A stretch of 64,000 nt of DNA. Origin: an uncultured Eubacteriales bacterium (GTDB lineage Bacteria; Bacillota; Clostridia; Oscillospirales; Oscillospiraceae). The position numbers and the translations under genes are program-made. How positions within the stretch are numbered: position 1 is the first letter of the stretch; each line of letters opens with the position of its first letter. The notes under the pieces were generated by a model that was not told the DNA's origin, did not search any database, and was given only the letters and a program-made list of their open reading frames with translations. The stretch is taken from contig UQSF01000010.1 in NCBI GenBank assembly GCA_900543625.1, forward strand, positions 1 through 64,000, read 5' to 3'. Positions 8,005 to 15,937 of this stretch are shown here, one piece after another.

Positions 8005-10251
8005 TCATAGATTCTTGAGCGTCTCGTCGGCAAGCGTACGCAGCCGCTCGAGCGCCTCGGGCGGGAGCTTCTTGCCGCTGTGCACGAGGGCATGCAGCTC
8101 CGGATACGTGCGGTGGATGCGCGCAAGCAGCGCGTCCGCGTAGTGCGGCACGTCCTCGACGGCGATCGAGTCGGTATATCCCTCGCCGGCGGCGAAGAGC
8201 ACCGCGACCTGATCGGCCGCGTCCATGGGCGCGTACTGCGGCTGCTTCAGGAGCTCGGTCATGCGGCTGCCGCGTGCGAGCGTGTCGCGTGTGGCCTTGT
8301 CCAGATCCGAGCCGAACTGCGCGAACGACGCAAGCTCGCGGTACTGTGCCAGGTCCATGCGCAGACGGCCGGCAACCTGCTTCATCGCGCCGAGCTGCGC
8401 CGCGCCGCCGACACGCGACACGGACAGGCCCACGTTGATGGCCGGGCGCACACCGGCGTGGAACAGATCCGTCTCGAGGAAGATCTGCCCGTCGGTGATG
8501 GAGATGACATTCGTCGGGATATAGGCCGAGATGTCGCCCGCCTGCGTCTCGATGATGGGCAGGGCGGTCATGCTGCCGCCGCCGGCGGCCTCACTCAGGC
8601 GCGCGGCGCGCTCGAGCAGGCGGGAGTGCAGATAAAACACGTCGCCGGGGTAGGCCTCGCGTCCGGGCGGACGCTGCAGCAGCAGGGAGATCTCACGGTA
8701 AGCCACGGCCTGCTTCGACAGGTCGTCGTAGACGATGAGCACGTCGCGCCCGCGGTACATGAAGTACTCGCCGATGGCGGCGCCTGCATAGGGCGCGATG
8801 TAGAGCATGGGTGCGGTCTCCGACGCGTGCGCACACACGACGGTGGTGTAGGCCATGGCGCCGCGGTCGCGCAGCTTGCGCACGACGCCTGCGACGGTCG
8901 ATTCCTTCTGGCCGATGGCGACGTAGATGCACAGCACGCCCGTGTCCTTCTGGTTGAGGATGGCGTCGATGGCGATGGCGGTCTTGCCGGTCTGGCGGTC
9001 GCCGATGATGAGCTCACGCTGACCGCGGCCGATCGGCACGAGCGCGTCGATGGCCTTGATGCCGGTCTGCAGCGGGACGCTCACGCCCTTGCGCGCGATG
9101 ACGCCGGGCGCGGGGCTCTCGATGGCGCGGCGCTCCGTCGTGCGGATCGGGCCGTGACCGTCGATCGGGCGGCCGAGCGCATCGACCACGCGGCCGATCA
9201 TCTCTTCGCCCACGGGCACGGACATGATCTGCCCCGTGCGGCGCACGCGGTCGCCCTCCTGCAGGTGCCCGTAAGGACCGAGCAGGACGACGCCGATGTC
9301 CTCGCGGCCGAGGTCCATGACCATGCCGCGCAGCGTGCCGTCAAAGGCGAGCAGCTCGCCGGCCATGACGTCGGCCATGCCGCGCACGCGGCAGATGCCG
9401 TCGGACAGGCTCGTGACGATGCCGGTCTGGAACACGTCGATGGCGACGTGCGTGTCTGCGAGCCGGTCGCGGATGCACGCGGCGAGATCGGGGTTTTCGT
9501 CCGTGGTGTGCAGGGCGCTGTTGGCCGCGTCCTGCTCGAGCAGGTCGAGCGCGTGGCGCAGCGTGCCGTCATAGTGCGTGTCGCCGATGCGCAGGCACAT
9601 GCCGCCGATCAGCTCCGGGCGCACCGTCGTCATGCACGTGACGTGACCGTAGGCGCGCGCGAGCGTGTCTTTGAGCGCGTCGAGCGCGGCGGCGGGCAGC
9701 GGCTCGGCCGCCTCGACCTCCACGGTCAGCGTGCCGGTCTCGGCGAGGGCGAGCGCGTCGCTCGGCTGGGTGGTCAGATGTGCACCGATGTGGGCGACAA
9801 ATTCGTCCACGAGCGCGGCGCGCGCGGGCGCGAAGGCGTCCTGCGCCAGCACTCCGGCGGTCGCCGCCGTGATGCGGCCGATGGCCGCGTCGCTCACGCG
9901 GTCCTCCATGTCGCTGCGCAGCTGCGCCTCGGTCTGCGCTACGCCGCGGCGCACGGCCTCGGCCTCGCGCGCGGTCTCGGCGTCGGCAGCGGCGGTGTTG
10001 GCCTCGGCCTGTGCCTTTGCCTCGGCAAGCTGGGCGTGTGCCTCAGCGTCGGCAGCCTGCTTCGCCTCGGCGATGTCCTCGGCGGTGTGGCGTGCCTGAT
10101 CCTGCGCGTCCGCCGCGCGGCCGAGCGCATCGGCAATGCGGTCGCGGCGCTCCTGAAAGAGCTTGCGGATCTGCTTGCGCGTGAAGAAAATCAGCGCCAG
10201 CGCCAGCAGCAGGAAGTTGAAGACGGGGCCGATGGCTCTCAGAAATTCCAC
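8005..10251 (-). CDS. atpA: Fused ATP synthase b'-delta-alpha polypeptide
   Basis: One uninterrupted 748-residue frame joins three stator/F1 parts. Residues 1-25 are a membrane helix. Residues 26-160 are an Ala/Glu/Arg-rich coiled coil like subunit b. Residues 175-242 match the C-terminal half of delta (VRPELIGGMCLRIGDTHYDG). Residues 250-748 are a full-length alpha subunit with Walker A GDRQTGKT at 417-424. The six-helix N-terminal domain of delta appears to be absent. I found no separate atpH or atpA and no Shine-Dalgarno before the alpha part. The start is GTG at 10251, behind a GAAAGGGGG stretch. Known cases fuse b to delta (mycobacterial AtpFH, N-type ATPases); fusion on to alpha is unusual and would put three copies per F1 if it is not processed. 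Confidence 0.9.
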   Translation of the reverse strand: MEFLRAIGPVFNFLLLALALIFFTRKQIRKLFQERRDRIADALGRAADAQDQARHTAEDIAEAKQAADAEAHAQLAEAKAQAEANTAAADAETAREAEAVRRGVAQTEAQLRSDMEDRVSDAAIGRITAATAGVLAQDAFAPARAALVDEFVAHIGAHLTTQPSDALALAETGTLTVEVEAAEPLPAAALDALKDTLARAYGHVTCMTTVRPELIGGMCLRIGDTHYDGTLRHALDLLEQDAANSALHTTDENPDLAACIRDRLADTHVAIDVFQTGIVTSLSDGICRVRGMADVMAGELLAFDGTLRGMVMDLGREDIGVVLLGPYGHLQEGDRVRRTGQIMSVPVGEEMIGRVVDALGRPIDGHGPIRTTERRAIESPAPGVIARKGVSVPLQTGIKAIDALVPIGRGQRELIIGDRQTGKTAIAIDAILNQKDTGVLCIYVAIGQKESTVAGVVRKLRDRGAMAYTTVVCAHASETAPMLYIAPYAGAAIGEYFMYRGRDVLIVYDDLSKQAVAYREISLLLQRPPGREAYPGDVFYLHSRLLERAARLSEAAGGGSMTALPIIETQAGDISAYIPTNVISITDGQIFLETDLFHAGVRPAINVGLSVSRVGGAAQLGAMKQVAGRLRMDLAQYRELASFAQFGSDLDKATRDTLARGSRMTELLKQPQYAPMDAADQVAVLFAAGEGYTDSIAVEDVPHYADALLARIHRTYPELHALVHSGKKLPPEALERLRTLADETLKNL

Positions 10252-10289
10252 GGTGTCGCCGCCCCCTTTCGATTCATTTCATTCATGGT

Positions 10290-10769
10290 TCAGCCCTCAT
10301 GCGTGGGGGCGACCCACTGGCGGATCTGTGCGGCGCTGCGCTCGGCGGTGTCGCTGCCGAGCAGGCCGCCGGTCAGAGCCGTCACGAGCTCGGGCAGCTT
10401 CGCGTCCACGGCGGCGGCAGCGGCGGTCTCTTCGCTGCGCACACGTGCGCGCACGTCGCGCGTGGCCTGTGCGGCCTCCTGATGCGCGGCCTGCAGCGTC
10501 TGGGCGCGCTTGCGCTCGGACGCGCTCTTGGCCTCGGCCAGCAGCGTATCCGCTGCGGCAGACTGCCGGCGCTGCGCATCGCTGCGCGCCTGTGCGGCCG
10601 CATCGAGTTGCTGCTGGGCGGTGCGCCCGGCACTGATCCCGTCCTGAATGCGCGCATCGCGCGCGGTCATGAACGACACCAGCGGGTCAAACAGCAGCTT
10701 CTTCAAAACCACCAGCAGCACGAAAAAGCAGATCACCGTCCAGATGAGTTCGGAGATGTTGATGCTCAA
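10290..10769 (-). CDS. atpF: ATP synthase b subunit
   Basis: A 159-residue peripheral-stalk subunit: one N-terminal membrane helix (residues 8-28) with the usual KKLLFDPLVSFM boundary, then a long Ala/Arg/Gln-rich coiled coil. The start is TTG at 10769, behind an AAGGGAGG site. With the b-like end of the next gene this gives two different b-type chains, as in organisms with b and b'. It lies between atpE and the fused gene. Confidence 0.93.
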   Translation of the reverse strand: MSINISELIWTVICFFVLLVVLKKLLFDPLVSFMTARDARIQDGISAGRTAQQQLDAAAQARSDAQRRQSAAADTLLAEAKSASERKRAQTLQAAHQEAAQATRDVRARVRSEETAAAAAVDAKLPELVTALTGGLLGSDTAERSAAQIRQWVAPTHEG

Positions 10770-10797
10770 AGCGTGTGCCTCCCTTATCCCGTGCTTC

Positions 10798-11028
10798 TCA
10801 GCCGATCTTACCGATCAGCAGAAACGCGATCAGCAGGCCATAAATCGTCAGCGATTCGAGCAGACCCATGGCGATGATCATGTTCGAACGGATCGTACCG
10901 GCCACTTCCGGCTGGCGCGCGATGGCGTCCATGGCGTGGGCGGCGGTCAGACCCTGACCGATGGCGGGGCCGATGGTGCTGATGGCGATGGCGAGCGCGG
11001 CGGCGATCGCAATGATTCCGGTTGACAT
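10798..11028 (-). CDS. atpE: ATP synthase c subunit with Na+-type ligands
   Basis: A 76-residue two-helix proteolipid of the rotor ring. The ion-carrying carboxylate is Glu58 in LLESLTIY. Gln25 (in GPAIGQG), Ser59 and Tyr63 sit at the spacings of Gln32, Ser66 and Tyr70 in the Na+-binding Ilyobacter tartaricus c ring. Val63 is replaced by Leu56 and Thr67 by Leu60. This favours Na+ coupling by inference; it does not prove it. The ATG at 11028 follows a GAGGAAC site. Confidence 0.95.
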   Translation of the reverse strand: MSTGIIAIAAALAIAISTIGPAIGQGLTAAHAMDAIARQPEVAGTIRSNMIIAMGLLESLTIYGLLIAFLLIGKIG

Positions 11029-11098
11029 AACTCGTTCCTCCTAATTTTTCTTGGGTGTCTGAAAGGTTGTTTCTTACGATTTCTGATGCAAGGATGCT

Positions 11099-11761
11099 TT
11101 ACTCCTCAATGGCTTCCTCGATATAGATCGACAGCAGCATCGTGAACACGATGGCCTGGATCAGGCAGAACAGCAGGCTCAGCACCTGCATGAGCAGCGG
11201 CAGCACGAGCGGGAAGAGATTGCCGAGCTCATGCGTGACCATCTCCTCGCCGTAGAGGTTGCCGTACAGACGCAGCGCGAGAGAAAACGGGCGCACGATC
11301 TGCTCGATGAGGTTGAGCGGCAGCATGAGCAGGAAGGGCTTGATGAAGCTCTTGAGATAGCCGCCCAGACCACGGCGCTGGATGCCGACGGTGTGCGTCA
11401 TGCAAAAGGCGATGATGGCCAGACCCGCCGTGACGGACAGCGTGGCCGTCGGCACGGTGAACACTTGCCCCGCGCCGGGCAGCAGCCCGATGTAGTTGGA
11501 CACGACGATGAAGATGAAGAACGTCGCCATCATCGGGAAGTAGCGCCGGGCGTTGGCCGGACCCATGATGCCGCCGTAAAAGCCCTGCAGCTTTTCCACG
11601 GCCATCTCGGCCGCGTTTTGCAGCGGTCCGGGCACGTCGCGCAGCTTGCGTGTGGCCAGCCACGATACCAGCGCCAGCACGGCCACGATGACCCACATGG
11701 TCACGACCGCGCCGGTGACCTCCAGCGGTCCGATGGAAAACAGTACGTTCGTTTCACCCAT
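11099..11761 (-). CDS. atpB: ATP synthase a subunit
   Basis: A 220-residue membrane subunit that forms the ion half-channels against the c ring. The conserved Arg lies in RPFSLALRLYGNLYGEE, followed by helices through LLMQVLSLLFCLIQAIVFTM. The ATG at 11761 overlaps the end of the atpI-like gene by 8 bp, so translation is coupled; the longer frame would run deep into that gene. Length is typical of the shorter Firmicute a subunits. Confidence 0.95.
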   Translation of the reverse strand: MGETNVLFSIGPLEVTGAVVTMWVIVAVLALVSWLATRKLRDVPGPLQNAAEMAVEKLQGFYGGIMGPANARRYFPMMATFFIFIVVSNYIGLLPGAGQVFTVPTATLSVTAGLAIIAFCMTHTVGIQRRGLGGYLKSFIKPFLLMLPLNLIEQIVRPFSLALRLYGNLYGEEMVTHELGNLFPLVLPLLMQVLSLLFCLIQAIVFTMLLSIYIEEAIEE

Positions 11762-12167
11762 TTGTGTCGTCCCTCCGTTCGTCCGCCGGGTCGGGCTCCG
11801 GCGTCTGGTTTTGTTCCGCATCGGGCAGTTCGTCCGCGTCCGTGATCTCCACGCACTCGGCGGGGATGGTATCGTCCATCTTGCGCGCGAGGATCCATAC
11901 GCCGGCGATGCTGCCGCCCGACAGGCCGACGGCCGTGCCGATGAGTGTGCCGGCCAGCGGCAGCGGCACGACGCCGCGCAGCAGATAGACCAGTACGAGC
12001 GCCGCGAGATTGATGACCTGCCGCAGGCCGCTCGTGCCCATGACGGATGTGGTGCTCTGCTTGGCGCGCAGCAGACTGCGGCGCGTCAGCAGGGTGTTGC
12101 CGGCGGCGACGAGCAGGCCGAAAACCAGTCCGGCCGCGCCGCCGAGCAGATATTGTCCGGTCGACAT
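11754..12167 (-). CDS. AtpI-like protein, first gene of the atp operon
   Basis: A 137-residue protein with about four hydrophobic segments (residues 5-110) and a charged, acidic tail. By position and topology it is the subunit-I/AtpR-type protein found upstream of atpB, which helps c-ring assembly in other bacteria. Sequence identity in this family is weak, so the call rests mainly on context. The ATG at 12167 has GGGAGGGA upstream, and the stop overlaps atpB. Confidence 0.7.
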   Translation of the reverse strand: MSTGQYLLGGAAGLVFGLLVAAGNTLLTRRSLLRAKQSTTSVMGTSGLRQVINLAALVLVYLLRGVVPLPLAGTLIGTAVGLSGGSIAGVWILARKMDDTIPAECVEITDADELPDAEQNQTPEPDPADERRDDTNG

Positions 12168-12251
12168 GTTCTGTCCCTCCCGTTTGTGCAGCCCCGGTTG
12201 CCGGGGGAAAGCTTTCTTAGCGGAAAATTAGCGGATACTTAACAATGTTCT

Positions 12252-12280
12252 ACTATATCATGACGGCGAAAAGATGCCAA
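12252..12280 (-). promoter_or_regulatory. Promoter of the atp operon
   Basis: Reading the minus strand, TTGGCA (12275-12280) and TATAGT (12252-12257) are 17 bp apart, about 85 bp before the atpI-like ATG. This is a good sigma-A match and the only one seen ahead of the operon. Confidence 0.75.
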
Positions 12281-12352
12281 TACCCAATTCCGGTTTTGAA
12301 ATAATTTCGTTGAATTCTACAAATAGAAAAAGCGCCCTGCGGCCGCTCGCCC

Positions 12353-12383
12353 GCTTCACAAAGCGGGAAAAATAGTATATACT
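12353..12383 (+). promoter_or_regulatory. Promoter of apgM-ispE with overlapping inverted repeat
   Basis: TTCACA (12355-12360) and TATACT (12378-12383) are 17 bp apart. A 7-bp inverted repeat, CCCGCTT-caca-AAGCGGG, covers the -35 box, so it could be an operator. The transcribed leader then has a GCCGCGG...CCGCGGC stem before the gene. Confidence 0.65.
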
Positions 12384-12464
12384 GAGGGACAGAAAAAAGC
12401 CGCGGCATCCGGCATCCCACAGGACGCTCCGCGGCGAAAAATCTTCCGAAAAGAGGGATACAGT

Positions 12465-13703
12465 ATGAAATACATTCTCGTCATCGGCGACGGCATGGCC
12501 GACCACCCGCTCGACACGCTCGGCGGGCGCACGCCGCTTGAGGCGTCGAAAAAGGACGCGATCGACGACCTTGCGCGTCACGGTGTGCTTGGCAGCGTGC
12601 GCAACGTGCCCGAGGGCTTCGCCCCCGGCAGCGACACGGCCATCATGTCCATCTTCGGCTGCTCGCCGCGCAAGTACTTTTTCGGCCGCGCGCCGCTCGA
12701 GGCGGCGGCGTCCGGCATCCGGCTCGCCCCCGGCGACGCGTGCTACCGCTGCAACATGGTCACGTATGCCGATGAGGACGTCCCGTTCGAGCACAAGCAC
12801 ATCCTCTCCCACAGCGCGGGCAGCATTGAGGGCCGCGAGTCGGACGAGCTCGTGACGATGCTCTTTGATCACCCCGACTTCCGCCCGCTGGCCGAGCAGG
12901 CCGGCATGGTCATCCACAAGGGCTCGTCGTTCCGCCATCTCGCGGTGCAGAGCCACGTGGACATCAAAGGGATTAAGCTCGCCCCGCCGCACGACCACCT
13001 CGGTGAGGAGATTGGCCCCATCCTGCCCACCGGCTGCCCGAATGCCGACGTGCTGCGCGAGCTCATGCGCCGCGCGTTCGACATTCTCGACCAGCACCCG
13101 ATCAACGTCGCGCGCCGCGCCGCCGGAAAGCTGCCGGCCAACGGCGTCTGGTTCTGGGCGGAGGGCACGGCGGCCGCGCTGCCGAATTTCCCCGAGCACT
13201 ACGGCTCGGACGGCGGCGTCGTCTCGGCCGTGCCGCTGTGCCACGGCATCGGCATCCTGACCGGGCTTGAGGCCGTCACCGTCCCGACTGCGACCGGCGA
13301 GTGGGATACCGACTATGCCGCCAAGGTCGCCGCCGCGCTCAATGTGCTCAAACGGCACGACTTCGTGGCGCTGCACCTCGAGGGCCCGGATGAGGCCACG
13401 CACAACCATGACCTGGAGCACAAGATCTATTCCATCGAGCGCCTGAGCGCCGATGTCGTCGCCCCCGTGACCGAGGCGCTGCGCGCCGCGGGTGAGGACT
13501 TCCGTCTGCTGCTGCTGTCGGATCACACGACGTATATGGCCAACGGCGCGCACGGCGCCGACCCCGTGCCGTTCGTGCTGTATGACAGCCGCGTGTCCGA
13601 TGGCTCCGGCCTGTCGTATTCCGAGGCCAACGGCGCCAAGGGCCCGTATGTCGACGACGGCGCGCAGCTCATGGATCTGCTCTTTGAACTGAAAAAGCTG
13701 TGA
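12465..13703 (+). CDS. apgM: Cofactor-independent phosphoglycerate mutase (ApgM type)
   Basis: A 412-residue cytosolic metalloenzyme of the alkaline-phosphatase superfamily that interconverts 3- and 2-phosphoglycerate. It has the N-terminal metal motif VIGDGMADHP, the catalytic Ser region GSDTAIMSIFG and late metal ligands in HLEGPDEATHNHD and LLSDHTTY. It is of the archaeal/clostridial ApgM kind and not the GpmI kind. The start ATG at 12465 follows AAAGAGGG. ispE overlaps its stop by GTGA. Confidence 0.93.
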   Translation: MKYILVIGDGMADHPLDTLGGRTPLEASKKDAIDDLARHGVLGSVRNVPEGFAPGSDTAIMSIFGCSPRKYFFGRAPLEAAASGIRLAPGDACYRCNMVTYADEDVPFEHKHILSHSAGSIEGRESDELVTMLFDHPDFRPLAEQAGMVIHKGSSFRHLAVQSHVDIKGIKLAPPHDHLGEEIGPILPTGCPNADVLRELMRRAFDILDQHPINVARRAAGKLPANGVWFWAEGTAAALPNFPEHYGSDGGVVSAVPLCHGIGILTGLEAVTVPTATGEWDTDYAAKVAAALNVLKRHDFVALHLEGPDEATHNHDLEHKIYSIERLSADVVAPVTEALRAAGEDFRLLLLSDHTTYMANGAHGADPVPFVLYDSRVSDGSGLSYSEANGAKGPYVDDGAQLMDLLFELKKL

Positions 13704-14572
13704 CCGGTACAGCAAGAGAGGCCGCGTGGGCAAAGCTGAACCTGTCGCTGGACGTGCTCGGTACGCGCCCCGACGGGTTTCACGACCTGCGCATGATCAT
13801 GCAGAGCGTGGATCTGCACGACGATGTGACCGTCACGCTCGACGACACCGGCGTCTGCCGCGCCGAGACCAACCGCAGCTATCTGCCCTGCGGGGCGGAC
13901 AATGTGGCCGTGCGCGCGGCGCAGGTGTTTCTCGAGCGTGCGGGGCTCGGGTGCGGCGTGCACATCCGGCTGTACAAGCGCATCCCCGTGTGCGCGGGGC
14001 TGGGCGGCGGCTCGTCGGATGCGGCGGCCGTGCTGCGCGCGCTCAACCGGCTGACCGGCGCGGGCTTTTCCCGCGCGCAGCTTGAGGAGCTGGGGGCGCT
14101 GGTCGGCTCGGACGTGCCGTACTGCGTCGCGGGCGGCACGATGCTGGCCGAGGGACGCGGCGAGCGGCTCACGCCCGTCACGCCCATGCCGCACCTGCCG
14201 GTCGTGATCTGCAAGCCGGATTTTCCGATCTCGACGCCGGAGCTGTTTCGCCGCGTGGACACGCGCACCTCGCGCTGCCGTCCGGACACGGAGGGTATCT
14301 GCGCCGCGCTTGCCGACGGCGATATGCCGAAGCTCGCCCGCCGGATGTACAATGTCTTTGAGGACGTGCTCACCCGCCGCGAGGGTGAGATCGCGGCCAT
14401 CAAGAGCCGCCTGCTCGACGGCGGCGCGCTCGGCGCGGTCATGAGCGGCACGGGCTCGGCCGTGTTCGGCCTTTTTGCCGATGCCGACAGCGCGGCGTAC
14501 GCCAAACGCCGGCTCGCGCGCGACTATGCCGAGTGCTTTCTGACAGAGACCATCGACCGTCTTGAGGTCTGA
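13700..14572 (+). CDS. ispE: 4-diphosphocytidyl-2-C-methyl-D-erythritol kinase
   Basis: A 290-residue GHMP kinase of the MEP isoprenoid pathway, phosphorylating the 2-OH of CDP-methylerythritol. Motifs: AKLNLSLDVLGTRPDGFH at the start, the ATP loop PVCAGLGGGSSDAAAVLRALN and the late GAVMSGTGSAVFGLF. The start is GTG at 13700, overlapping the apgM stop, so the two are translationally coupled. The pairing with apgM looks like transcriptional economy and not pathway logic. Confidence 0.95.
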   Translation: MTGTAREAAWAKLNLSLDVLGTRPDGFHDLRMIMQSVDLHDDVTVTLDDTGVCRAETNRSYLPCGADNVAVRAAQVFLERAGLGCGVHIRLYKRIPVCAGLGGGSSDAAAVLRALNRLTGAGFSRAQLEELGALVGSDVPYCVAGGTMLAEGRGERLTPVTPMPHLPVVICKPDFPISTPELFRRVDTRTSRCRPDTEGICAALADGDMPKLARRMYNVFEDVLTRREGEIAAIKSRLLDGGALGAVMSGTGSAVFGLFADADSAAYAKRRLARDYAECFLTETIDRLEV

Positions 14573-14587
14573 GGATTAAAAGCGAAC

Positions 14588-14631
14588 AAAACTGCCGATA
14601 CTGAGCACAGATGCCCGGTACCGGCAGTTTT
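14588..14631 (+). terminator. Terminator-like hairpin after ispE
   Basis: AAAACTGCCG (14588-14597) pairs with CGGCAGTTTT (14622-14631) across a 24-base loop, just past the ispE stop and before spoIIR. The long loop makes strength uncertain. Confidence 0.5.
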
Positions 14632-14654
14632 CATCTCAGAAAGGCGGACATACG

Positions 14655-15284
14655 ATGCATACCCATTCTCTCTCCATCCATTCCGATCCCGGCCGCACCC
14701 TGCGGTCGTGGGAGCTGGCGCTGCTGCTGGCCGTGTGCGTGACGCTGCTGACCGGCACGTGGGCGCAGGCGCGCAGCGCGCTGCTGGCGTCGCGGCTCGT
14801 GCGGCTGCACGTGATCGCGGTCTCGGACGACGACACCGAGCAGGCCGTGAAGCTGCAGGTGCGCGATGCGGTGCTGGCCTATCTCGAGCCGCAGCTTGCC
14901 GACGTGACGGATATGGACACGGCGCGGCTGCGCATCGCGGACGAGCTTGACGGCATTGCCCGCGCGGCACAGGCGGCGGCAGGGGAGCGCCCGGTGCGGG
15001 TCTCCCTCGGCGCCGAGCACTACCCGACGCGCGACTATGGCGCTTTTGCCCTCCCGGCGGGGGTGTATACCTCCCTGCGCGTGACGCTCGGTGCGGGCGC
15101 GGGGCACAACTGGTGGTGCGTCATTTTCCCGCCGCTGTGCGCGCAGGCGGCAGGGCTCTCGGAGCGAGCGGTGCAGGCGCTCTCGGACGACGATGTGCGC
15201 CTCGTCACGGAGTCCGGCGGCGGCTATGTCGTGCGCTTCCGGCTGCTGGAGCTGTGGGACGCGCTCGTGCAGCGGCTGAGCTGA
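14655..15284 (+). CDS. spoIIR: Stage II sporulation protein R
   Basis: A 209-residue secreted signalling protein. It is made in the forespore and triggers SpoIIGA to process pro-sigma-E in the mother cell. One N-terminal membrane/signal segment (residues 19-38) is followed by the family motifs RLHVIAVSDDDTEQAVKLQV, PAGVYTSLRVTLG and GHNWWCVIFPPLC. Length is normal. It stands alone between hairpins. Marks the organism as an endospore former or recent descendant of one. Confidence 0.93.
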   Translation: MHTHSLSIHSDPGRTLRSWELALLLAVCVTLLTGTWAQARSALLASRLVRLHVIAVSDDDTEQAVKLQVRDAVLAYLEPQLADVTDMDTARLRIADELDGIARAAQAAAGERPVRVSLGAEHYPTRDYGAFALPAGVYTSLRVTLGAGAGHNWWCVIFPPLCAQAAGLSERAVQALSDDDVRLVTESGGGYVVRFRLLELWDALVQRLS

Positions 15285-15307
15285 CGGCGCGGCGGAAAAT
15301 TGAAAAC

Positions 15308-15335
15308 GCCCCCGCGGGAAACTCCCCGCGGGGGC
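15308..15335. terminator. Bidirectional terminator between spoIIR and the small membrane protein gene
   Basis: An 11-bp GC stem, GCCCCCGCGGG with CCCGCGGGGGC, lies between two convergent genes. Flanking A and T stretches are short. Confidence 0.6.
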
Positions 15336-15348
15336 GCTTGCCATTGGG

Positions 15349-15678
15349 TCACACAAGCTGCTTCCGGCGCAGCAGCCGGCAGACAAGCGCGGCAAGCCCC
15401 AGGCCGAGCGCGAACGAGAAGCCCAGCGCGCCCAGTGTGGCGGCGGCGCTGAACAGGCCGACCGACATCTCATGCACCGAGCCGATGTCCACGATAATCT
15501 CGCACACGAGCCACAGCCCGGCGCTGATGCCCGCAGCCGTCCAGAAATCACGCCGGCGCTGCAGGGCGCACCGGACGCCGACGCCGGCGGCGAGCAGGAG
15601 CAGATACAGAACGATCCGTCCGGTGATGCCGCCGGTCACAAAGATCCCCATCATTTTCAGAAGCGCAAACGGTTCCAT
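15349..15678 (-). CDS. Small membrane protein of unknown function
   Basis: I do not recognise a family. The 109-residue protein has three to four hydrophobic segments, separated by a short basic loop (RCALQRRRDFW), and ends in a basic tail. CAGGAGGTATCGT before the ATG at 15678 is a strong ribosome site. A possible promoter on the minus strand is TTCCAA, 17 bp, TAAAAT, around 15730-15760. It is convergent with spoIIR and monocistronic; no role can be read from context. Confidence 0.7.
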   Translation of the reverse strand: MEPFALLKMMGIFVTGGITGRIVLYLLLLAAGVGVRCALQRRRDFWTAAGISAGLWLVCEIIVDIGSVHEMSVGLFSAAATLGALGFSFALGLGLAALVCRLLRRKQLV

Positions 15679-15880
15679 ACGATACCTCCTGTTGAATGAA
15701 ATGTGTGTCCGGATCCTGACATCCTCATTTTAGCAGATTCTTTATGAAATTGGAACAGGATTCATAATATTTGTAAATTTCGCCAAAACACGATTCGGGA
15801 TTCTGTGCAGCGGTGACAAATCGCATCACCCGTTTTCGCGGCGTCTGTCACCCAAACCGCCGTGCGGCGCAGGAAAACGC

Positions 15881-15908
15881 AAAGCCTTCTCCCAACGGAG
15901 AAGGCTTT
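15881..15908 (-). terminator. Terminator of the hemZ-kinase unit
   Basis: AAAGCCTTCTC pairs with GAGAAGGCTTT around a short loop, about 30 bp past the kinase stop on the minus strand. T-rich sequence follows on both sides, so it can act in either direction. Confidence 0.75.
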
Positions 15909-15937
15909 TTGTATTTGCAGGGTTCAGCGCCGCGCGC

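Noticed and set aside
8080..10482. An 800-codon open frame on the plus strand across the ATP synthase genes
   Set aside because: It is antisense to the fused stator/alpha gene and parts of atpF, has low-complexity Arg/Ala/Gly/Val content and no family motif; long empty frames like this are expected opposite GC-rich genes.
12258..13733. A 491-codon minus-strand frame over apgM
   Set aside because: Antisense to a clear ApgM, without motif or ribosome site, and it runs into two promoters.
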